Below are positions 1 to 7,065 of a stretch of 38,705 nt of DNA, piece after piece (position 1 is the first letter of the stretch; every line of letters begins with the position of its first letter). The notes below the pieces were generated by a model. It was not told the DNA's origin, did not search any database, and worked only from the letters and a program-made list of their open reading frames with translations. Position numbers and translations under genes: made by a program. The DNA comes from Anaerolineae bacterium (GTDB lineage Bacteria > Chloroflexota > Anaerolineae > Aggregatilineales > Aggregatilineaceae). The stretch lies in NCBI GenBank assembly GCA_016930015.1, contig JAFGHR010000097.1, positions 1-38,705 of the forward strand. The letters are read 5' to 3'.

Positions 1-629
1 CAGTTTTGCCGGGCGTTGGCCGCCAGCCCCAGCGCGAGCACCAGGGGCAGCACCAGCAGCGCGTTGGGTTTGCACGCGAACGCCAGCGCCAGCGCGATTC
101 CGGCGAACGACCACCGATCACGAACAGCCAGCACCGCCGCCGCCAGTCCCCAACAGGTGGCCTGCACATCGGTAAAAACCGTTGCAGAAAACGCCAGATC
201 ATAAGGCGACAGCGCCAGCAGCAGCGTTACTAACCCGGCAGCAGCCCGGTCATGATACAGCGACCCTGCCAGCACATATACCAGGGCCAGACTCACACAA
301 CTGGCGATCACGTTGGGCAGGCGAGCGGCAAACTCGGTTGGCCCCAGCAGCTCAAATGAGGCAGCGACCATGTAGAACATCAGCGGCGGTTTATCAAGAT
401 CGGTGTCACGCAGCAATAAATCACCGCGCTCGCTGATCAAACGTGCCTGCGCGGCAAACAAGGCCTCGTCAGGATGAAAGCGCACATCAACCGCCAGCAT
501 ATAAAAACGCAGCAGCATCCCGACCAGAATCAGAAGCGCCGGTACGGCAATAACCGGCGCAGCGTGATCATGCTGGCACAAACAGCCATGCTGGCAAAAA
601 CAGCCACGCTGGTACAAACGGCCCAGCAT
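1..629 (-). CDS. PMT/ArnT-like membrane glycosyltransferase, N-terminal part (cut by window edge)
   Basis: The minus-strand frame is open from an ATG at 629 to the window edge, about 209 codons, with no stop. After a Cys-rich start comes a hydrophobic helix ending LLRFYML, then the motif HPDEALFAAQA and, 25 residues on, DLDKPPLMFY. These are the first-loop acidic motif and the KPP motif of the PMT_2/ArnT (GT39/GT83) family, which moves sugars from a polyprenyl-phosphate carrier on the outer face of the membrane. Several further hydrophobic helices follow. It starts 11 bases after the stop of the DPM1-like GT2 gene, which could supply its lipid-linked sugar donor. No strong ribosome binding site precedes the ATG, so the exact start is uncertain. 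The N-terminus contains an 18-base triplication. The acceptor is unknown. Confidence 0.85.
   Translation of the reverse strand, partial: MLGRLYQRGCFCQHGCLCQHDHAAPVIAVPALLILVGMLLRFYMLAVDVRFHPDEALFAAQARLISERGDLLLRDTDLDKPPLMFYMVAASFELLGPTEFAARLPNVIASCVSLALVYVLAGSLYHDRAAAGLVTLLLALSPYDLAFSATVFTDVQATCWGLAAAVLAVRDRWSFAGIALALAFACKPNALLVLPLVLALGLAANARQN
569..622. repeat. three tandem 18-base imperfect repeats inside the PMT-like gene
   Basis: Three adjacent 18-base units lie at 569-586, 587-604 and 605-622. The first two differ at one position; the third differs from either at a few. Because 18 is a multiple of three, the repeat stays in frame on the minus strand and encodes a six-residue unit of the form G-C-(F/L)-C-Q-H, the first copy being diverged. 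It lies just before the first membrane helix. Confidence 0.85.
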
Positions 630-639
630 CAGGCAGTTC

Positions 640-1320
640 TCAGTCGGTAAAACGGTAGCGTATCAGCGTCCACAGGGCGATCACGCCGTCGCGCCACGAT
701 ATTTTTTTGCCTTCATCCCATTCACGCCCGTTATAGGAAATCGGCACTTCGTAAATGCGGTACTTGCGCTTCAGAATCTTGGCGGTTACTTCCGGTTCGA
801 AGTCAAAACGGCGCGACCGGAGCGTTATATCGCGCACGATATTGGCCCGGAATACCTTGTAACACGTTTCCATGTCGCTCAGAATGGCGTTATAGAGAAT
901 ATTGGTAACCAGGGTCAACGAACGGTTGGCTACCATATTCCAGAAAAACATCGCTTTGCGCGGCCCACCCAAAAAACGCGACCCGTACACGACAAGGGCT
1001 ATTCCCTCTTCGATGGGTTTTAACAGCGTCGGATAATCGCGCGGGTCATATTCAAGGTCGGCGTCCTGGATCAGAAACACGTCACCGGTTGCGTTCTGGA
1101 ACCCGGTTCGTACAGCGGCACCTTTGCCCTGGTTGCGGTCGTGAAGAAACACCTTGACTTCATCACCCTCGATCTGGGCCAATAGATCACGTGTGCCATC
1201 TGTTGATCCGTCGTCAACAATAACGATTTCATCAGCTAATCCGACAGCACGAACCCGGCGGACGATTTCCTCAATCGTGCTTTTTTCGTTATAGCACGGG
1301 ATAATGACTGAGAGCTTCAT
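640..1320 (-). CDS. family 2 glycosyltransferase, DPM1-like polyprenyl-phosphate sugar synthase
   Basis: The protein has 226 residues. Near the N-terminus is the nucleotide-sugar binding start [17 protein letters not shown], followed by VDDGSTDGT, then the metal-binding QDADLEYDP. The C-terminal motif [15 protein letters not shown] is typical of dolichyl/undecaprenyl-phosphate mannose or glucose synthases. The length suits a soluble catalytic domain without the membrane anchor that some homologues carry. The family transfers a sugar from a nucleotide donor to a polyprenyl phosphate at the inner membrane face. The next gene on the same strand, 11 bases on, is a PMT-like transferase that would use such a lipid-linked sugar. 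The ATG at 1320 has a GAGGTAGGGA-type ribosome binding site. A good promoter lies at 1366-1394. The sugar cannot be read from the sequence. Confidence 0.92.
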   Translation of the reverse strand: MKLSVIIPCYNEKSTIEEIVRRVRAVGLADEIVIVDDGSTDGTRDLLAQIEGDEVKVFLHDRNQGKGAAVRTGFQNATGDVFLIQDADLEYDPRDYPTLLKPIEEGIALVVYGSRFLGGPRKAMFFWNMVANRSLTLVTNILYNAILSDMETCYKVFRANIVRDITLRSRRFDFEPEVTAKILKRKYRIYEVPISYNGREWDEGKKISWRDGVIALWTLIRYRFTD

Positions 1321-1365
1321 CGTTCCCTACCTCGTTTAGTGGTTTGATACCCAGAACAGAGCGCG

Positions 1366-1394
1366 ATTATAGCCAAGTCCATGATCAAGAGCAA
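1366..1394 (-). promoter_or_regulatory. sigma-70-type promoter for the GT2 gene
   Basis: On the minus strand a TTGCTC -35 element (1389-1394) is separated by 17 bases from a perfect TATAAT -10 element (1366-1371). Transcription would start near 1359, about 40 bases before the GT2 start codon at 1320. Confidence 0.65.
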
Positions 1395-1494
1395 ACCTGC
1401 GTAAACCGGTCTGTCCGGCGTGTATTCAGGTGGCATAACCGCGTCACCAACGGTAAGCTATGGGCCGGTAGCCGTTTGCTGCGGAGGAAAACAC

Positions 1495-2037
1495 GTGACC
1501 GATTCGATAAACGTGACTGTTCGCGGGCTGCGCAGCGAGGACACTGATTCCCTCTTTGCGCTGTGGAATACCGGTGATATCATCCGGAATTCGCTCGAAC
1601 TCCCCTATCCATCTGAAGAGGCGTTTCGCGAGCGCTTCAACAACCTGACGCCCAACCATCACATGTTGGCAGCCGAGTTGAGCATCGCCAGCGGGCGCAA
1701 ACGGATCGTTGGCCTGGCTGAGCTGCGCGTCTTCGTCAAACGGATGCGCCACACCGGGCGTTTGAACCTGTTCGTTCATCCCGATTTTCAACGGGCTGAG
1801 CCAGAAACCCGCCTGTTAGAAACAACGCTTGAACTGGCCGGGCAGTGGCTGGGTTTGCGACGTGTCGAAGTGATTGTTTTTGTCGATGATACCAACGCCA
1901 TCGCGTTGTACGACCATCATGCTTTTGTGATCGAGGCTACGATGCGCCGGTATGCGCGGCGAGAGGGTGTGTATGCTGACGCACACTTGATGACCCGGTT
2001 TTTCGCAGACCAGCCGCCAAAGGAAAACGAGTCATGA
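1495..2037 (+). CDS. GNAT acetyltransferase-like protein with altered acetyl-CoA loop
   Basis: I place the start at a GTG (1495), because a GGAGG ribosome binding site ends 8 bases before it; the upstream open frame has no such support. The 180-residue product aligns by eye over its whole length with the next gene. The shared landmarks are the LELPYPSEEAFRER / LQLPYQSRDRIREN segment, HPDFQ, and the ALYDHHAF / ALYEKYGF motif. The usual acetyl-CoA pyrophosphate loop Q-x-x-G-x-G/A is replaced by QRAEPE, whereas the neighbour has QGQGVG. It may bind acetyl-CoA poorly or act as a non-catalytic partner. Its stop overlaps the next start by four bases (ATGA), so the two are translationally coupled. 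Confidence 0.85.
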   Translation: MTDSINVTVRGLRSEDTDSLFALWNTGDIIRNSLELPYPSEEAFRERFNNLTPNHHMLAAELSIASGRKRIVGLAELRVFVKRMRHTGRLNLFVHPDFQRAEPETRLLETTLELAGQWLGLRRVEVIVFVDDTNAIALYDHHAFVIEATMRRYARREGVYADAHLMTRFFADQPPKENES

Positions 2038-2552
2038 CGACATCTCCCAAAACACAGCCCGAACTGATTATTCGAGGCCAGGAAGCCGACGATTGGGAAG
2101 ACATCGCCGCGATTCTTTTGGCGGACCAGGTTGTGTATTACACGCTGCAACTGCCCTACCAATCACGCGACAGGATTCGCGAAAACACGGAAAATCCGCC
2201 CGCCACTCACTTACGCCTGGCCGCAGAGATTGACGAGCGTGTGATTGGCTTGATCGGGCTGTCACAGGGCAGCGGACGCCGGGCTCACACCGCCGAACTC
2301 GGCATGATGGTACACCCGGACTTTCAGGGGCAGGGCGTTGGCACGGCTCTGATGAAAGCAGCTATCAACCTGGCCGAAAACTGGCTTAATATCAACCGGA
2401 TCGAACTGACCGTATTCACGGACAACCAACCGGCCCTGGCGTTGTATGAAAAATACGGCTTTGAAATCGAAGGTACGCTGCGTGACGGCGCGTTCCGTGA
2501 CGGCAGTTATGCCGACCTGTACCTGATGGCCCGCCTCAGAGGAGAAATATGA
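2034..2552 (+). CDS. GNAT family N-acetyltransferase
   Basis: The protein has 172 residues with a complete GNAT fold signature: LGMMVHPDFQGQGVGTALM (motif A with the acetyl-CoA loop QGQGVG), then IELTVFTDNQPALALYEKYG (motif B), then EGTLRDGAFRDGSYADLYLM. This last part resembles the RimJ/RimL and spermidine-acetyltransferase-like branch. The family moves the acetyl group of acetyl-CoA to an amine; the substrate is not evident. The ATG at 2034 overlaps the previous stop, and its own stop overlaps the start of the next gene by four bases, so three acetyltransferase genes form one tightly coupled unit. The paralogue upstream looks like a diverged duplicate. Confidence 0.92.
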   Translation: MTTSPKTQPELIIRGQEADDWEDIAAILLADQVVYYTLQLPYQSRDRIRENTENPPATHLRLAAEIDERVIGLIGLSQGSGRRAHTAELGMMVHPDFQGQGVGTALMKAAINLAENWLNINRIELTVFTDNQPALALYEKYGFEIEGTLRDGAFRDGSYADLYLMARLRGEI

Positions 2553-3760
2553 ATATGACCGACCTGATTATTCGCAGCGCGACCCCTGATGATTGGCCCA
2601 CGATTGCGGCGATTACCATTCGCACGTTTGGCCCCGAAGACGAGCATAATCCGCTGGCTGAGTCATTTCTTCAACACTGGCTTAACATGCCCAACAGACC
2701 GGATTTCATATGGGAGAATACCCGGATTGGCCTCGTCAACGACCAGATTGTTGCCCATGTGGGCATCGTCGAACGCGTGCTGCGTATTGGATCGGTTAAC
2801 CTGACATTCGGCGGCATTGCCGCCGTCTTGACGCTGCCCGAATACCGCAAACGCGGTTATGCCGCTCAACTGCTGCAAGACGCGATCCGGCGTATGCACG
2901 AGGTAGGATATGATCTGTCCCTGTTAACCGGCATTCCACGCTTTTACGATCAATTTGGTTTTGTGGTGGTGTGGCCCCGCCGCGACACCACCTTTAGGGT
3001 GGAAGATGCGCTGCGTATTCCGCCAGAAGCGGCGGACGGATATACTGTACGTCCGGCCACTGAAGATGATACTCCAGATATCCTGGCATGTTATGACCGC
3101 GAATGGCACACACGCCCGTGTGGTGCCCGCCGGACACTCGATTGGATGCGCTGGCGGCTGAATTGTACCCCGCCCGGTAATGCACCCTACGTGGTCGTGG
3201 TCGAAAATCCCAACGGCGTATTGTGCGGCTATTCCGCAGGTTGGAAGCCCGACCAACGCGCCGAAGTGATTGCGGTTGACCGGCCAGCGACCGCTGCACT
3301 GCTCAGGCACAACGCCAGCCTGTTCACCGACAAACCAGATACCGTCATTCGCTGGCAGCAAATGACAGACTCGCGTGCGGCCCGTTACGCCCGCCAGTTG
3401 TGCACGGTGTGTTATGAAATAATTGCCGTACACCGGGGCGACTGGATGGCGCGTTTTATCGATACACAGTCTGCGCTGGATACGCTGCGACCGGCATTTG
3501 TCGAACGCCTGCGCCAGCATCACGGGCCGGACGCTGATGCTCTCACGCTAAAAGCCGGAGCCGATACGGTAACGCTGCATATGGGTTCCTCGGACATCAC
3601 GCTGCCGCACACGCTGTTTCTGCCGCTGCTGTTCGGTAGTCTGAGCGCAAATGATATCGATGATCTCCCCGACCATGAACTGAAGCAGCCGCAGCGAAAT
3701 GTGTTAAAGCAGTTGTTCCCACCCGCGATCAGCGGGCTGGCCGGACTCGACTGGTTCTAA
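2549..3760 (+). CDS. Eis-like GNAT acetyltransferase, two GNAT domains plus C-terminal domain
   Basis: This 403-residue protein has an N-terminal GNAT domain (about residues 5-150) with EYRKRGYAAQLLQDAIRRM as acetyl-CoA loop, then LLTGIPRFYDQFGF. A second, weaker GNAT-like unit begins near residue 170 with YTVRPATEDDTPDILACYD. The last hundred residues may be an SCP2-like domain. This order and length fit the Eis family, which acetylates amines of small molecules or proteins. The ATG at 2549 overlaps the previous stop; a second ATG six bases on (2555) is also possible. It is followed 15 bases later by a methyltransferase gene. Whether it modifies an aminoglycoside-like drug or a cell constituent cannot be told. 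Confidence 0.85.
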   Translation: MNMTDLIIRSATPDDWPTIAAITIRTFGPEDEHNPLAESFLQHWLNMPNRPDFIWENTRIGLVNDQIVAHVGIVERVLRIGSVNLTFGGIAAVLTLPEYRKRGYAAQLLQDAIRRMHEVGYDLSLLTGIPRFYDQFGFVVVWPRRDTTFRVEDALRIPPEAADGYTVRPATEDDTPDILACYDREWHTRPCGARRTLDWMRWRLNCTPPGNAPYVVVVENPNGVLCGYSAGWKPDQRAEVIAVDRPATAALLRHNASLFTDKPDTVIRWQQMTDSRAARYARQLCTVCYEIIAVHRGDWMARFIDTQSALDTLRPAFVERLRQHHGPDADALTLKAGADTVTLHMGSSDITLPHTLFLPLLFGSLSANDIDDLPDHELKQPQRNVLKQLFPPAISGLAGLDWF

Positions 3761-3775
3761 ACAAAGCGAGATGTT

Positions 3776-4534
3776 ATGAGCGACCATCACCCCTCTGATC
3801 TGGCGGCACTGCGCGGCGAACCCAGTTATGTTTGGCGCGAGGGCCAGGAACGCCGTTTACAGATGATCGCGCGGGCGGTTCACCTGGAAAACGCGGTTAT
3901 TCTCGAAGCTGGCAGCGGCCTGGGTGCGTACAGCCGCCAGTTCCGGCGGCGTTTTTCGCCCCATGTCGAAGCATTCGACGTGGAACCTGAGCGCATCACC
4001 CAGGCCCAGGCGGATACGCCGCACGCGTTAGTCGCCGCTGCCGAAGCCCTGCCGTATCGCACCGGTTATTTTGATGTTGTGCTGTCCAACGAAGTGATCG
4101 AACACGTGAACGACGACCACGCGGCGGCGGCTGAGATGGTGCGTGTCCTCAAACCGGGTGGTCGAATCGTTGTGTTTTGCCCGAATCGCTGGTACCCGGT
4201 CGAGCAGCACGGGCATTATTGGAAGGGCCAATACCACTTTGGTAACACACCGCTGCTCAATTATCTGCCTGACCGCTGGCGTAACAAACTTGCGCCGCAC
4301 GTTCGCACCTATACGGCTCGCAAACTCCGGCGGTTATTTGACGGCCAGCCCGTGACCATCGTGCAGCACACGCGTATTTTCGGCGGCTACGACAATATCA
4401 CCCGCCGCTTCCCGCGTTTGGGCGACCTGCTGCGCCGCGTGTTGTATGCCCTGGAACGCACACCCTTTCGTTTTTTTGGATTATCACACCTGCTGGTGGT
4501 CGAAAAAAACGCGTCAAAATCGAGCACAACCTGA
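3776..4534 (+). CDS. class I SAM-dependent methyltransferase
   Basis: The 252-residue protein carries motif I as LEAGSGLGAYSRQF (about residues 43-56), an acidic end of strand 2 (EAFDVEPERI), then FDVVLSNEVIEHVNDDHAAA and the post-motif VLKPGGRIVVFCPN. This is the Methyltransf_11/UbiE-like arrangement. Residues 130-200 are rich in aromatic and basic residues and resemble the acceptor part of methyltransferases found among polysaccharide or lipid biosynthesis genes. It lies 15 bases after the Eis-like gene and is probably in the same transcript. Its 3' end faces the nicotinamidase-like gene on the other strand, with 28 bases between them. The methyl acceptor is unknown. Confidence 0.9.
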   Translation: MSDHHPSDLAALRGEPSYVWREGQERRLQMIARAVHLENAVILEAGSGLGAYSRQFRRRFSPHVEAFDVEPERITQAQADTPHALVAAAEALPYRTGYFDVVLSNEVIEHVNDDHAAAAEMVRVLKPGGRIVVFCPNRWYPVEQHGHYWKGQYHFGNTPLLNYLPDRWRNKLAPHVRTYTARKLRRLFDGQPVTIVQHTRIFGGYDNITRRFPRLGDLLRRVLYALERTPFRFFGLSHLLVVEKNASKSSTT

Positions 4535-4562
4535 TCGAGTTGCCAACTCTCTGCTATAACGA

Positions 4563-5507
4563 TCAACCAATCGGGTCCGCCGCAGACACCAGTTTCAAGC
4601 CCTGTTTTTCATAACCGGCCAGGGCCTCATCCGCCAGCGTGTCAAAATCGATCTCAGGATGCGCTACCGACGACGTACAATCGACCAGCACGTGCCACCG
4701 GGCGATCAGATCGGGCCGCGTTTGATAATACCGCACGACAGATGCAATAGTCTCTAACACGCAGTGACTTTTGGCCTGCCCGGCGACATAAACCGCATCA
4801 TATGATTCCAGCATTTTTAGAAAAGATGTGTTTAACGTTCCCTGGGACTGGTTCGACACCTTGACTTCCGGCTCTAACAGGGAATAGTGCTCGGTTTTGG
4901 GAATCGCGCCCTTGGTCAAAAATACCGGCTGCGACTCACGTGCGGCGGCGTGGTAGGCGATCGCTTCATACAAAGCCGGGGAAATGGCATGTCCCGGCGT
5001 GCCGATCATAGTGTGGTAGGGCCAGATCATCAGCTCTTTTTTGGCCTGCGATTCCAGTTTATGCACGTAATCCACAGACCAGGTCGTTTCAAAAACCGGT
5101 TTCCACTGGCCCTGCGCCAGGCTCGCACTGGTGATCGTTGTAAACGGGACAGGGTGCTCGCCCGCTTCGTTGATCCACCAGGTAGGGTAAAAAATCTGGG
5201 TGGGGATGTGGCTGTCTAACGAAGCCGTCACCGCGCTGACACGGGCCGCGTTATTCAACAGCCATTGAATCGTACAGCGGGTATCATCGACGGCACCGGG
5301 CACGCTCAGTGAGCCATCTGTGTGAATAAAATCGACCTGGGGATCAACCAGAAGCAAAATGACACGCCGCGAATCCGTTCTTGCCGGTGGCAAGTTAGCT
5401 TGTTGAGCCTCGGCGATCACGCCGGCAGTATCCGGCACATAGAGCTTTCCGACTTTGTCCGGGTCGTAAAAACGTGGAAAAAACATCATAATGGTTTTGA
5501 CTCGCAT
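4563..5507 (-). CDS. isochorismatase-superfamily cysteine hydrolase, nicotinamidase-like
   Basis: With the ATG at 5507 the protein has 314 residues. The superfamily triad is visible: Asp55 in LLLVDPQVDF, Lys199 in VFLTKGAIP and Cys249 in AGQAKSHCVLET. Likely metal ligands Asp98 and His100 (SLDSHIP) and His165 (WPYHTMIGTPGH) are those of nicotinamidases. The family hydrolyses nicotinamide or related amides through a cysteine thioester. The protein is longer than bacterial PncA (about 190-210), with an N-terminal leader and inserts like those of larger nicotinamidase-like enzymes. The frame stays open to 5666, but that stretch looks like leader DNA, so I prefer 5507; ATG codons at 5489 and 5486 are alternatives. 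It is divergent from the first kinase gene. Confidence 0.8.
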   Translation of the reverse strand: MRVKTIMMFFPRFYDPDKVGKLYVPDTAGVIAEAQQANLPPARTDSRRVILLLVDPQVDFIHTDGSLSVPGAVDDTRCTIQWLLNNAARVSAVTASLDSHIPTQIFYPTWWINEAGEHPVPFTTITSASLAQGQWKPVFETTWSVDYVHKLESQAKKELMIWPYHTMIGTPGHAISPALYEAIAYHAAARESQPVFLTKGAIPKTEHYSLLEPEVKVSNQSQGTLNTSFLKMLESYDAVYVAGQAKSHCVLETIASVVRYYQTRPDLIARWHVLVDCTSSVAHPEIDFDTLADEALAGYEKQGLKLVSAADPIG

Positions 5508-5686
5508 CTCATCCAGGCAAACAAACCAGGTTGTGCTGCCACTTTTACCCGAAATCATCAAACAAATGCCAGCACTACCGGGGTTATGATACATCGAACA
5601 GGAACGCCCAACCACTGTTTTTATCGATTGTGTACAAGGCGCATCTGTGCTAAAGTTTACCATCATAATGCTGTAAGATAATCATG

Positions 5687-5708
5687 TTGTGCCGGGATAC
5701 CGGCACAA
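5687..5708 (+). promoter_or_regulatory. perfect hairpin or operator in the first kinase leader
   Basis: Two perfect 9-base arms (5687-5695 and 5700-5708) flank a GATA loop. A GATAAT-like -10 hexamer lies at 5677-5682, and a run of six T follows at 5718-5723. The element sits between the divergent hydrolase and kinase genes. It could be a repressor operator or a leader stem-loop. Confidence 0.6.
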
Positions 5709-5778
5709 GTTAACACGTTTTTTAAAACACAATCAATCAGGTCGGCCAAACACAAATGAGTCGTTAGTAGTGCGTCTT

Positions 5779-6969
5779 ATGGGTTTAAAACGTTCTGGCT
5801 CAACCACACTTCAAGCCTCAGATGGTGAAGCCTATCACGCCGAAGTCAGTGCTGATCGTGATCGACTGCAAGCGATCCTGGACGCCAATCAAGACGCCAT
5901 GCTGCTGTTCGACACACGAGGGCGACTGATCAAGCAAAACGCCACAGCGGAAGATCTGCTGGCCGCCTGGTATCTGGCGAAGCCATATCCCAGCATCTTT
6001 GACTGGCTCCGCACTTCTGATGAAATAGTGATCCGTCACCTGACCGGATTGACACGCGCGCAGTTCCGCCAGCATATGCTTGACATTGTGACACAGCCGC
6101 AAAATGTCACCTGGCGCCAATTCAAACAAATACGCGACGACGATACGTATTACATTCACGAAACAGGCTCGCCCGTGTTAGACCGCGAGCAAAACCTGAT
6201 CGGCTGGCTGGTGGTGTGGCATGACGCGACCGAAGAACGACGGTTCGGGGCGGCACAAGCCGAACTCGGCGGCATGATTGTCCATGATCTGCGCACGCCG
6301 CTGACGGCAATCATCAGCAGCCTGAACATGCTCGAAGAGTTTTTGGCAGAGGATGAAATCGACCTGGCTCTCTTTGGCGAGATCGTCCAGATTGCCCACA
6401 ACAGCAGTGAGAATATGCTCCATTTGGTGCAATCACTGCTCGATGTAGCCCGTATCGAGCGTGATGATGTCATGCTCGACTGTGAAAGTTACCCGCTCAT
6501 CGATGTTGTTGAAAATGCTGTCAAGTCGATGCGGAGTCTGGCGCTGCGTGCTGATATTGACCTGGTTGTTACCCTCCCGGATAACCTTCCTGCGGTGTGG
6601 ATTGACGAGGAAAAAATCGAACGTGTGCTGATCAATTTGCTGGACAATGCTTTGCGCTTTACACCAGCAGGCGGACAGGTTACTATCGAAGCTGTGGAGG
6701 GACCAGAAGACAGTGGTGTCATCGTTTACGTTTCTGATACCGGTCCGGGTATTCCACCTGAAGCTCGCGAGCTGGTATTTAATAAGTTTACCCAGCTAAA
6801 AAACCGTCCGGCGGGGCGCGGTCACAAAGGAGCAGGGCTGGGACTCACTTTTTGCAAACTGGCTATCGAAGCCCACGGTGGTCGCATCTGGATAGAAAAT
6901 CGGCGGGAACGGGGCGCGTTGTTCTGTTTTGTGCTGCCAACAACGCCGTTTAATGCGCCACCATGTTAA
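5779..6969 (+). CDS. PAS-containing sensor histidine kinase (soluble)
   Basis: From the ATG at 5779 the protein has 396 residues. A GTG at 5689 would add 30, but it lies inside the hairpin at 5687-5708, so I prefer the shorter form; neither start has a strong ribosome binding site. Residues about 20-150 form a PAS sensor (RDRLQAILDANQDAMLLFD ... WLVVWHDATEER). The H-box is IVHDLRTPLTAIISS with His169 as phospho-acceptor. The N-box is LINLLDNALRFTP, followed by DTGPGIPP and GAGLGLTFCKLAIEAHGG. There is no membrane helix, so it acts in the cytoplasm. No response regulator is nearby. A second kinase with a nearly identical core follows on the same strand. Confidence 0.9.
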   Translation: MGLKRSGSTTLQASDGEAYHAEVSADRDRLQAILDANQDAMLLFDTRGRLIKQNATAEDLLAAWYLAKPYPSIFDWLRTSDEIVIRHLTGLTRAQFRQHMLDIVTQPQNVTWRQFKQIRDDDTYYIHETGSPVLDREQNLIGWLVVWHDATEERRFGAAQAELGGMIVHDLRTPLTAIISSLNMLEEFLAEDEIDLALFGEIVQIAHNSSENMLHLVQSLLDVARIERDDVMLDCESYPLIDVVENAVKSMRSLALRADIDLVVTLPDNLPAVWIDEEKIERVLINLLDNALRFTPAGGQVTIEAVEGPEDSGVIVYVSDTGPGIPPEARELVFNKFTQLKNRPAGRGHKGAGLGLTFCKLAIEAHGGRIWIENRRERGALFCFVLPTTPFNAPPC

Positions 6970-7065
6970 GGGGATGTGGGCGCATACCTTACACGTAACA
7001 TGGCATACGCCCCCTGGCCCCAGTCCAAGAAATGTGTCATCCCCGGCAGAAGTGATTCATATAAC

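Noticed and set aside
6..436. Three short plus-strand frames at the left edge
   Set aside because: They are Arg/Gln/Pro-rich shadows of the minus-strand PMT-like gene, which has clear family motifs.
6961..7003. Inverted repeat CCATGTTA ... TAACATGG around the end of the first kinase gene
   Set aside because: The arms are 27 bases apart and one contains the stop codon region; it may be chance. No T tract and no promoter context support a function.
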